Source: Pachypanchax playfairii (lineage: Eukaryota; Chordata; Actinopteri; Cyprinodontiformes; Aplocheilidae). From it: 64,000 bases of DNA. The translations under genes and the position numbers were made by a program. The stretch is taken from NCBI GenBank assembly GCA_006937955.1, contig SSNP01000001.1, positions 1,905,139 through 1,969,138 of the forward strand. Reading direction: 5' to 3'. The notes below the pieces were generated by a model. The model worked only from the letters and a program-made list of their open reading frames with translations, was not told the DNA's origin and searched no databases. Below, piece by piece: positions 12,601 to 24,600 of this stretch. Each line of letters starts with the position of its first letter. Position 1 is the first letter of the stretch.

Positions 12601-15600
12601 GTACAATCCTTTCTGCAAATAATAGTGTTTACACTTACTGGCTCTCCTTGGTACCACTGTGGGTTGAATTTCTCATCAGTTTTCAAGCTGAAAAAGGTAT
12701 TGCGGGTTACGTCGTACATCTTGTTGTCTACGATCCCGTGAGACTCGGGATAAAGGCCCTGCAGGAGTAAGAGGTCAAGTAAACACTTAGTCACAAGGAG
12801 CTGCTTTGATACTGTAGCTGCTGGGGTTTGTGTTGAAATGATCCCCATGTATAGTATGTTTTTAACCTCAGCTGCTTTTTATTTTCTGCACTGTTATTTA
12901 TCACTACGGCTGCCCCAAATCAAAACCATACTGGGAGTCATACAGGTTTAATTTAACTGCAGGGTCTGTTCCTGTGGAATTCACTTACAACATGTAAGAG
13001 ATTAACATTCATTTTAGATTTCTGTGGAAAGAGACTGAGTCCACTGCAGGGTGAAAAGCCTTTGAAGTGCTCGAAAACAACAGCTGAGAGTTTGAAAGTA
13101 ACTAATTAAGAAGACATGCTTTAGATTTAAAACTCGTTTTCATTTTAAATGTTCTCAGTCTTGTTTTAATAATATTAATTGAAAATATGTTGTCCTTCCA
13201 TGTTTTTTTCTGAAAGTTTTATTCAAAGAATTGTTTCAATCTATGTGATGCGAAATAAAAATGTCCAAAATTTCAGATAACTGCCTGAAAACACTCACTG
13301 TCACGATGGTGTAGTGGTTGGGGAACGTCTTCGTGGGATAAACAGGCCTGATGTACGGTGTTGTTGTTCCAGTGTTACCTGTTACACAGTGATAGTGAGT
13401 AACACGAAGATAACTGGGAAAACCTTCAGAGGTCTGACCTCCGATCTCTTCTGGGACTTACGTAGCTTGTTGATGACAGGAAGGTGGTTCTTGTGATCTT
13501 TCAAATATTCTGCCCGGAAACCGTCCAGGGACACCAGGATGAGAGGAGGCTTAGAAAAACTGAGCAGGAAAAGACACCAGATGTAACTCAATCTTTTGAT
13601 TTTTTAAATTTAATGTTACAGTTTTGAAAAAGCTTTGCCAACTATGCATGGAGAGAATTAAACCAACCATGTAGGACAAAGTCTACCTCTTTAGAATTGA
13701 AAACTGTTTGTGTGTCACAGGACTGGAAGTTTGGGAGGCAGACGTGTTGAGGCAAATTTCAGATATTGCACATATTGCCATGTCTGAACCTGACAGAAAT
13801 CTTATTATGTATGTACTTTGAGTTGGGATTGAGTAAAACTATCACTCAACTGATGACACAGCTAATACAAGAGAGTTCCCTGTTCTCTGTCAGCTGTTAA
13901 CTAGTCTTTTGTCCCATTTTAAAACTAAAAATAAACTCGTTTAATGCAACTTTTTCTTTTCCACTGTGGGACGAGTCAGTTCCTCCCTCACCGCACTACT
14001 CACAAACACATGCCTGATTAGTCAAAGTCATTAACCCGGTTCCCATAGAGATGGATAGTTTTTCCCTCTCGTTAAAATGACACAATCGGAGAAAACAAGC
14101 TAAGTGTTTGGGTTAGTTACACACAACTGAAAACAAAAAGAAGAACAGACTGAGCTGCCACAGTCACATAAAGACGTCAACGTTTAAAACAGAAGATAAA
14201 TGTTTAGCTCTGTTTTATAGCTGGTGATACAGATGAATAGCTTCATTCTCTGCTACAAAGACAGGATTAAATACATCCCTCAGAAAGGAGGATGATCTGA
14301 TCTAAGATCTGATTTTCTCTCCCATCAGAAGAGTCTTTCATTACCCAGGTGGACACTGTGGCTGATGAACTTCCCCAATGGCTCCGTCTACAATCTCCCA
14401 TCCTACTGGAAAAAAAAACAGCATCAGTAAGAAAAGATCGTCAACATTATTTGCTGTTTTTTGCAGTTCATGTCCATCAACGCAAAACTTAAACATGTTG
14501 TTTGTGTCAGAACTGTTAGAAACTGTTCTTATTTCTAAACATGATAATAGTAAATGATAAGAGTTTATTGCCTCACCACTGTGTAGAGTAACTTTAAATG
14601 TGTTCAGCTAATCCAGTGGCTGTTTGAATGAATGTGACTTCCAACTTAGTGACATAATTCCATTATTATCTTCATACTGTTAAAAAGGCCCATTTCTGTG
14701 ATGATAAAAGAAAATGAAGGAACTAATATGAGTTAAAGGGCAGATTGTGTAGATCAGCGGTGGGCAAGTCCAGGCCTCGAGGTCCAGATTCAAATCCTCA
14801 GCATGTCAACGAGAGCTACGTTCATCTGAATCAGGTGTGTTGAAGCAGGAAAACATCAAAATTATGCAGGATAGTGGCAGGGGCGTGTCCAGAGGGGTGG
14901 CCCAGGGGGGGCATGGACCACCCCAGGGGCCACCCCCAGGCTTTGTCAATCAAATTCAATCAATACTTTTTCAAAGATAATGATCAATGAATGTGTACCA
15001 CTGACATTGTGCTTTGACAGATTTATTTATTTTTTGGTTGATGGTAGCCTCTTGAATTATGATAAATCATATATAATTTTGAACTAATAATAATAATAAA
15101 AAACGTGATTTAAAAAAAAAAAGTTTCTGAGCAATTTACATGCGCCCCTACTGCCCCCCCCCCCGACAACAAAGATTTTCTAGACATAGTGGCCCTTGGG
15201 GCCTGAAGTTCAACACTCCTGATGTCCACAATCTTTTTAAATACATTTTAAAATATGAAACACACGGGCTGCAACTATAAAAAAATCGAAATGTTTCCAA
15301 AACAGAGATTTATGTTATATTTTCATATGAATCTGTTTTAGTATTCATTGTTTTTTGTTTTATTTCCTGCACCACAGCACCTTCAGTTTTGTTCATTTTG
15401 TAGTTTTAAATAATTATTTTGTTGAGGTTTGGCTGCCTGCTGGGCATGTCTACACTTGAGTTTTGACATTGAAAGTTCATTAATTTTTTTCATCTAAATG
15501 AATTGTTTGGTCAAGATTATAGTTTGTGAGTTTTAGGATTAAAAGTCATTGCTGGGGTGGACAAATCAAGGCCTGTATGTTTTAGAAGTTTCCCTCCTTC

Positions 15601-18600
15601 AACACACCTGTTTCAGATGAATGGGTCGTTAACAGGCTTCTGCAGCACTTGCTACAATACTGAGGATTTAAAGTGTCTGTGACATGCTATTTCTGTTATT
15701 TTACTATTTCATATGGATCAATATTATATTTGTGCCATGTGGACACCTTTCTACATAAACCAGGATGTACAGATTTCCAGTAAGAAAGTGTCAAATATCA
15801 ATATTTTTGGAATGTTGCTGCACAATTGCGAGGAAGGAAACGCAGGATGGAAATGTAAAAAAAACTATTACTGGGGCAGAACATGGAGAATCAGATCAAG
15901 AATCTGTCGTTTCTGAGTGTTTGACTCGGGAGAAGAATCAATAGGGAACCTGTTTTGATGCGTACAGTCATATACTGCTTCAAGTTCTGCAGATCAAACA
16001 CAGTCAGTCTCAGTGTCATCGTGAATGCAAACGAACATTATGGATAAACAGTCAGATCACAGCAGAAGGAGTGAAAGATCCTCATCCTAAAGTTGGATCC
16101 TGATGTGAGCGTGAACTGTGAGTTTTTCTCTTTCTGATTATTAGCTTTTTTACAGGCTGTAATTATTATGTTTAAGCTGAGTGAATTGTAAATGTGTGCG
16201 AGTATGTGCGTGTGTATTTGTGTGGTTAAAGCTGTGAAAAAAGTAACATTCACGACGCGTCCTCACAACAGAAGCTTGTTTCAGATCTACACAAAGATCC
16301 TGTTGACCCGACAGCAGCAGCTCATTTCAAACTCCCATTACGTTTTATTTTTAACACGTTCTCAGCTCAGAATTCCAAATGCTGAGAGTGTGACATTCAG
16401 AAAAGTGGATTTCTGCACCATTTTTTTGTGCGTATTGCTGCTTTTTGTCTGTGCTGTATTCTATTACAGGTCATGTTGTTCATAGAAAAGATATTTGATG
16501 TTTTACTTGTGGTTCTGCTGCATGAAAATTGGTTTGACTTGACATGGCTGTATAGATTAATTTTTCCAGGGATCAAAATCCAACCCACTGAGTCAGAACA
16601 TTGTCTTGTGAAGTTTTTTGTTTTTTTTGTGAGTGATTCCATCTTTCTCTAGATCTTATTTAGGGAAATACGTTAAGGAAGAAATGTTGCTACAATCATC
16701 TCCTAAACAACGTTTCTTCATTTTATCATTGAAACTTCTGGACAAGCACATAAAATAATAATAATTTATACTTTATTGATCCGTCTTGGGAAATTAAGTC
16801 TCTTTTCATTTGTGATTTATTTGCTAACACATTTTAAGGTGTGAATAGTTGTGAAATCATTCATTAAATTTGCTTTGTGGGTGATAGACAGTTAAAATTT
16901 GAGTCAGTCAGTTCACATCTCTGTCAAACCATCTGTCTTCTCCGTCTATATTGATGGACTGAAATCTGTCCAGTGTAGGATTTGGATGTCGTGTTTTGGT
17001 CATTTAGTAGTAGTAGTTTATTTGAACACTATAACGAACAAAAATTAAAATAATTTTTAAAAAAGTGACATGCACACAAATAACAAACACACGTATTTGT
17101 TGTTTGATGAGTCTGGTTTGCTCCTCGTGCTCCATGTTTGCACGTTTCTTGTTAAGTTTTTGTATTCCCTTTTTGTTATTTCTGCTGCCTTGACCTTTTA
17201 TTTATTTATTATTATTATTGTTTATAGCTTCTGCCTCTGAGTCCATATTTTGGGTCTGAATACAAAACTCGACCCATATGACAACACTTAACAATAAGTC
17301 ACCATCTTAAGGGTTTACCCAGACAATGTGATGCAAGTCAGGAATTTTTGAGCCTCGTCCTTCACCTTGCAAACAAATAATACATTTAGTCTCTGGCTGA
17401 CAACATGTGACAGAGGGAGTCTTCTGTTGGTGAGAAGACCCCTCCTTCCCTCCTCACTCCCTCGAGGCCAGCATTGTGGTTTAGGCTAAACACAGAGATG
17501 CTCTGTTTCAGGAGAACAAGCTGCTGTGATCCACAAATTAAAGAAAAATCTGCTCTCAGCATTTTTACACAATAACAAAATTCACCCCTTAATTAAGGAA
17601 ACATCTCTCACAATTTGTTTCTGTTAATCTGTGTCCAAAATTTACATCAAAAGCAGCATTATAAAGTGCCAACTGATCAAGAAAAACAAGTAAACAAGAA
17701 ACAAAAAATCAAGATGTATTCTTCCCATGTGGCTTTCATGTTAGCCGAGCAGGAAAATTACCACAGCAGAGGGAGTACCCCGCCCTTAAAGACTGTTGCC
17801 CACATTTACCACTGCTGCCCCAGAAAAGGAAGAGGAGTGTTTTTAGCATGGCAGTTTGGGACAAAGAAAATACTCATGGTGGTGCATTTAAAACCACAGA
17901 GAATGTTGGAAACATTCCTGTTTCAGTGATAAGTAAATAAATATATATCATATGTACACAGACACACTCTTTTGCAACAAAGCTGCATAGAGACTTAAGA
18001 GTTAACTCCAGACAGCATGTCTCAGGGGTTAACTTTCACCTCAAGCTCCTACGTAACTTGATCCACAGGCCCTCCTTCCGTAAATACTCTCTGTTTTGAG
18101 TTTCCAATGACTCTGTTAGCAGGATCAGCACCAGGTATGTTTCAACAACACGGCAGGTTTAGAGTTACACGGTACCACCATGGAACTTTGATTATTATTT
18201 AATCAAAAAACACTATGCTAAGGAACATCTAAAGGAATAAAACACACACAGCAAGGACGGAGAAATTTTCAGTAGAAAAGGACATGGAAACTAGTTTTTT
18301 CTGGGGAAACTCCAGGGCAGTCCTCATTGGGCCTTCCCACTACAGCTTACGTCACATGTGCTAATATTTGTGTTTTTCTGACACATGGCCAACTCAAAGT
18401 ACTGACTAATGATACAGCTGTCAGACAACATAAAAGAATGTTCTGCCAGGATTATGTTTAGAACATGCTGCGACAAAATAATGACCTCGATCTCACACTT
18501 GGAAGAGAACAAATTCCCCCGTTCTCTTGAAATATAGAACAATTTCATCTGAAATCGTAACTGTATAATCTGTCTTATGCAGTCATAACCACAGCTAATA

Positions 18601-21600
18601 GAGATATGAAGCAAAGGAAACAGAAACATGCTGGTGTCCACATGTGGAGAGTAAAAAATAATCTGGCACATATACAGTATCTGTGTGTCAATAGAGAGCT
18701 GGGCTTTATTTACCAGATTTCCTTTAAATTAGTACCATTCCTTGGATGATTCTTCACTAATAACAAATTATCATTTATTTCTGCAGATTAAATATTTTAG
18801 CTTGTTTTTAAAAAATATTTTTATGTTTTTAGGATTAAACAAGCACCTATACCACTTACTTATATACCCAAAGACAGGAAAAACAGCCCTTCACTTCATG
18901 TTCACAATGAGAAATTGTTTGCATTAGTTAGCACCAAAATGTGCAGAACATAACAGAAGATTCCCAAGCAGTTTTTTGATGTATTGTGTTGAACACTAAT
19001 GCATTACATTTGGGGATGTCCCACATTAATTCCATTGGAAATGGGAGCTGGAAGTCAGAACGAGGGTTAATCTGATGCTGCAACCAGCAACACAGATCCA
19101 TGATCCATCAGAGTTACACACAGTGTATATCACACCAACTGTTATCTGTTTGTTTGGGATTTCTTTTGTTTTGTTTCATTTCTGTTTAAATGACTATCTA
19201 ACTGATTAACTTTTTGGATTCACATTGTTTTGCATAATGGTTCTTTAAAATATGACATCATTATCACGATTAGCTGCTGTGAACTGAAGAAAGATGGAAA
19301 CATGAACATAGATATTGGACAGAAAGAGGAAAGAAAGCAGAGATTAACTGTGAGTCACAAAAGAAATAAAAACATCTGGTTCCATTTATCTAACCTTGGA
19401 TTTGAATAATCGACTAATTCAGAATAATGTTCGACACTGACCTCACCGCTGTTAAAATAACAGTCTGTAAGAACTTTTTCTTCCAACTCAGTTTTATCAA
19501 ATCTAATGTGAGATAATTAGCATTTCATCAGCTGTTGGCGACTGATTATAATTTAAATGTACTTTATTAAACTGGCTATTTCTGCACTTTGCAGTGGAAA
19601 CTAAAGCATTAAGGACTCGGTGAGTCTCTTGTTCTCTACATGAGATTTGAGGTTTCTACAGAAACCTGCCAGCTATGAGCTAATAGCTACAAACTTTCCA
19701 GGTTAAGAATCAAATATTTCCTCAACAACAGCTGCACAACAATCAGCTGTCTTTCAAGAGTCATTTTCCAACTCTTTATCCAATACAACTTCCAGAAACA
19801 GGATGATGATCAAATGTTTGAAAAGTCACATTTTCAAAGCTGCACATTTATTTTAAATCTTCAAATAATAATCAAAAAACAGTTTAAAATTAAGACAAGA
19901 TAAATCAGGGCTACTGAACATGATAAAAAGAGAAGCTTACCTGTACCATCAGCGCTCGTTTTCACAGAAATCAGTACAACCAGCAGTATGACCAGTAAGC
20001 ACAGCAGCAAAATCTAAATTCCAGACAACAAAAAGGTTAATTAATCCTCCAAAACTTGTAAAATATAAACAAGAATATTTCTTATGAACTCCAGGCATTG
20101 GTTTATAGAAAACACAACACAGGTTTCAGAATAAAATACTTTTAAAGAAGCTCATTGTAATGTTCATTAAAATACTGTATATCATCACCACTTTATTGCC
20201 TAATTAACATTTACCAAGCACCATATTTGGCCTAAGAACATTTTAATCTTTATTCAAGACGTAGTCTTTAAGCCCCACCCACCTGCTCACTGATCCATCT
20301 GTGATAAAGTTAGTCTGAAAAGCCATTAAAGAGCTGCTGAGTTCTTTTCGGTGACCAAAGCTCACTGGGACTGAGGGGTTTGTAATTAGACGGGCGTTTC
20401 AAAGAAAACGTGACTCTGTTTGTGTAAAGAGAGAGAGAGGGGGGAGTTCAGCTGTGTTGTCACTTAAAGCAACGCCTAAAACAGAACTTTAGTGGTTGCT
20501 GTGGTTGTTTACTTTCATGTAGTCTAAGACAGCTTCTGTGCTTCTTGATTTAAATGTTGTGTGTGACAATTTAAATTTAGATTCAGCATTTAAATTAAGA
20601 TTTATGGGTCATAATGTGCGCACATAACTGTTTTATCTCTCACTGTTCCAGTTCTCTACATCGTCACTGGTCAAGCAGTGGTGATGCAACATTCTGCTTC
20701 TTCTTGATTGTGTCAGTAGACTAAAAGCCTACTGGCTTGGGGTAGATCCCCACATGGGACACTGAGCTGGTCTGAATCAGCTTTAAAATATGGGGTGCAG
20801 TTTTAATAATAAAAATGTAAACCTCTCAACATTGTGTTCACTCTTCATTTTATGTTGTAACATGACTGGGGGCTCGTCCGGGAATGTTTTGAATTTGTAC
20901 AAGACTGATTTGATGAGTTTTGAGCAGTATGGTGAGAGTAGTGTCTGGCGGCCTGTGTTATTTCTGGATTTTTATTTGCTTGGAGGCTGCACGGTGGAGC
21001 AGTTGGTAGCCCTGTTGCTGGGTTCAAATCCGGGTTGGGACCTTTCTGCATGGAGTTTGCATGTTCTCACCGTGCATGCATGGGTTTTATTCTGGGACTC
21101 TGGTTTCCTTCCCACAGTTCAAAAACATGCAAGAGGTTAATTGGTGACTCTAAATTAGTTGTAGGTGTGTGAATGGTTGTTTTTCTATGTGTGGCCCTGT
21201 GACGGACTAGCAGATTTAAAGTAAACCAGTTTGTAATTCATTGTTCATTGCTAATGACTGACTTGAGTCTGTATGTTCGATGTTCTCTGTGGTTGTGAAG
21301 AATCTGCTTACTTTAGACGTTGCTGGCTGAGTAAAAGCTGTAACTTTGTGTTTGGTACTGGACCACACTGACTGTCATCAAATTGGGTTAACTGTGTTTT
21401 GCAAAAACTTGTTGCTTTAGAAACTTGAGTGATAATTTGTGTGAAAACAGTTCATGCTTGAATAATCCACTCGGTTTATGGCTGTTCTGCTCCATTTTGT
21501 GTTGGTCACATGGTTCTATTGCATGTTTCTTGCAGCAACTTGTGTAAATCCTCATTAAATGCATTAATGAACGTTTGGACTTGTCTGTTGAACTACGTGG

Positions 21601-24600
21601 TTAGAGGATGTTCGGTTCTTCAGGCTCAACAAGTTTGAGCTGCAAAGTATTAAAGAAACTTACTGTCAGCTGAAGTAAAACAAGATGTAAAGTCATTTTA
21701 GCAGTGATGGACCATTACAATTAAGGCATGACATCACTGTCTGGTTTATTTAGGTGAAATTTAAACCAGAGTTTTCCTAAAGATACAGTGGGGCAAAAAA
21801 GTATTTAGTCAGCCACCAATTGTGTAAGTTCTCCCACTTAAAAAAGATCAGAGAGGCCTGTAATTTTCATCATAGGTATACCTCAACTATGAGAGACAAA
21901 ATGAGGAAAAAAAATCCAGAAAATCACATTGTCTGATTTTTAAAGAATTTATTTGCAAATGATGGTGGAAAATAAGTATTTGGTCACCTACAAACAAGTA
22001 AGATTTCTGGCTTTCACAGACCTGTAACTTCTTTAAGAGGCTCCTCGGTCCTCCACTCGTTACCTGTATTAATGGCACCTGTGTGAACTCGTTATCAGTA
22101 TAAAAGACACCTGTCCACAACCTCAAACAGTCACGCTCCAAACTCCACTATGGCCAAGACCAAAGAGCTGTCAAAGGACACCAGAAACAAAATTGTAGAC
22201 CTTCACCAGGCTGGGAAGACTGAATCTGCAATAGGTAAGCAGCTTGGTGTGAAGAAATCAACTGTGGGAGCAATTATTAGAAAATGGAAGACATACAAGA
22301 CCACTGATAATCTCCCTCGATCTGGGGCTCCACGCAAGATCTCACCCCGTGGGGTCAAAATGATCACAAGAACGGTGAGCAAAAATCCCAGAACCACACG
22401 GAGGGACCTAGTGAATGACCTGCAGAGAGCTGGGACCAAAGTAACAAAGGCTACCATCAGTAACACACTACGCCGCCAGGGACTCAAATCCTGCAGTGCC
22501 AGACGTGTCCCCCTGCTGAAGCCAGGACACGTCCAGGCCCGTCTGCGGTTTGCTAGAGAGCATTTGGATGATCCAGAAGAGGATTGGGAGAACATCATAT
22601 GGTCAGATGAAACCAAAATAGAACTTTTTGGTAGAAACTCAACTTGTCGTGTTTGGAGGGGAAAGAATGCTGAGTTGGATCCAAAGAACACCATACCTAC
22701 TGTAAAGCATGGGGGTGGAAACATCATGCTTTGGGGCTGTTTTTCTGCAAGGGGACCAGGACGACTGATCCGTGTAAAGGAAAGAATGAATGGGGCCATG
22801 TATCGTAAGATTTTGAGTGAAAACCTCCTTCCATCAGCAAGGGCATTGAAAATGAGACGTGGCTGGGTCTTTCAGCATGACAATGATCCCAAACACACCG
22901 CCCGGGCAACGAAGGAGTGGCTTCGTAAGAAGCATTTCAAGGTCCTGGAGTGGCCTAGCCAGTCTCCAGATCTCAACCCCATAGAAAATCTCTGGAGGGA
23001 GTTGAAAGTCCGTGTTGCCCAGCGTCAGCCCCAAAACATCACTGCTCTAGAGGAGATCTGCATGGAGGAATGGGCCAAAATACCAGCAACAGTGTGTGAA
23101 AACCTTGTGAAGACTTACAGAAAACGTTTGACCTCTGTCATTGCCAACAAAGGCTATATAACAAAGTATTGAGATTAACTTTTGTTATTGACCAAATACT
23201 TATTTTCCACCATAATTTGCAAATAAATTCTTTAAAAATCAGACAATGTGATTTTCTGGATTTTTTTTCCTCATTTTGTCTCTCATAGTTGAGGTATACC
23301 TATGATGAAAATTACAGGCCTCTCTGATCTTTTTAAGTGGGAGAACTTACACAATTGGTGGCTGACTAAATACTTTTTTGCCCCACTGTATTTCAAAGGG
23401 TAATAATTCAGATGGGAGTTTATTATGGGAGATAAGTAAAAACAGAAGCTTCACTTGCAAAGGAAACTCTGAGCTCAGATAAATGGAAGTCAGTTGGAGT
23501 TTGGGGGGTGTTTTCTGTTCTTTGGGGGGATTTTTAGGGGAAAAGTGTAACTCTTATATGATGTTTGAAAGAAAACAAAGAGGAATACAAAAACTTTAGA
23601 AAGTTTGTGTGATTGTTTGAAACCATGAAACATACTAAAACACCAGTTCAGTCATGTACTGTCTAAATTTTTAAAAGAAACATCAGAATTTTGAATGTTT
23701 TTCTGTGGTGCATGTCTGAGCTATAATGCTCCAAAAAGGGCTGGATTTTCACAACAAAGTCCCCGTTGTTGGCAGTTTTATATAAATTCTGTGTACACCA
23801 CAAACGTATCACACCATTCCCGACTGAGTCACTTCCTTTTATTTATTTTTGTTTGGAATTTCGAGACATAAGAAAACACTGTGATGAAATCAAGGCAAAT
23901 AGTTATGAGGCCTTCAATGCCCTTAACAAATATAAACTTTTAAAGATTTTCCAGTTCATATTACATATTGTGGAAACCCCATTGATCTGACTGTAAGTGA
24001 TGGGTATACAGATCTCTAAACGGTGTTGACTCACACAGTAAATAAACTCAGCTGTATGTGACTTATTCATGTTATACAAGGAATAATTGCACTTCAACCC
24101 TATGAGAGAGAAGGAGCACTTGGCTGGTAAGTCTCAAAACGCAGGATTGTGGGAATCATCAATCAACAGTAATCCTCTTAGTGTGATTCACATCAAATGG
24201 AATTCCTAGACACCTCTGATAATATGGTGTCTGTGGATTACAGAAAACCTGGATTTAACTTTTTTCTCTTTTTTTTTCGTGTTCTTCTTGGGCTGTAAAA
24301 ACAAACAGTCTGTCTGGCGCAAACCTACGAGTCTGACTCTGAAACACACTTTCCTACCTCAGTTCATCCAAACCTGTCTCTTCACAGTCAAGGTGGAAAT
24401 TAAAACCAGTTAAATCGAGGGTTGGAGTCCACTTTAAAGTTCAAACCAAAGATGGAAAACTCTGTTTCATAATTGACGAGTAGTCTGTTAAAGTTTAATG
24501 AATAACTTTCATGTTGGAGCAACTTGAGTTTTTGGAGGATTTTTTAGGTGAAATCGTCTGTGAGTAAATACTGGAGTCGTAGTTCCTGATGAATGTACTG

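Larger units (their letters stand above)
21786..23388 (+). mobile_element. Tc1/mariner DD34E transposon, apparently complete
   Basis: 1603 bp flanked by TA (21784-21785, 23389-23390). Terminal inverted repeats of about 200 bp carry two direct repeats each (outer aagtatttagtcagcc, inner aagtatttggtca), the IR/DR layout. Reading the two repeats against each other I find one base indel and one substitution. It contains one uninterrupted transposase gene and sits in ENPP-like intron 1, in antisense to the host gene. Confidence 0.95.

Noticed and set aside
16038..16100. Another possible somatomedin-B fragment (FCCD)
   Set aside because: Only two cysteines and no CRCD or CxxxC context.
17615..17929. 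104-codon plus-strand open frame in ENPP-like intron 2
   Set aside because: No recognisable domain, no splice context, and ordinary intronic composition.
18324..18671. 115-codon minus-strand open frame in intron 2
   Set aside because: Contains STCDVSC but lacks the somatomedin-B spacing, and no acceptor or donor keeps the ENPP phase.
19700..19780. Possible somatomedin-B exon (a DCC word on the minus strand)
   Set aside because: No further cysteines in pattern, a stop follows soon, and no flanking splice sites fit the phase 1 junctions.
22203..22799. 198-codon antisense frame inside the DD34E transposase
   Set aside because: Reverse-strand shadow of the transposase gene.
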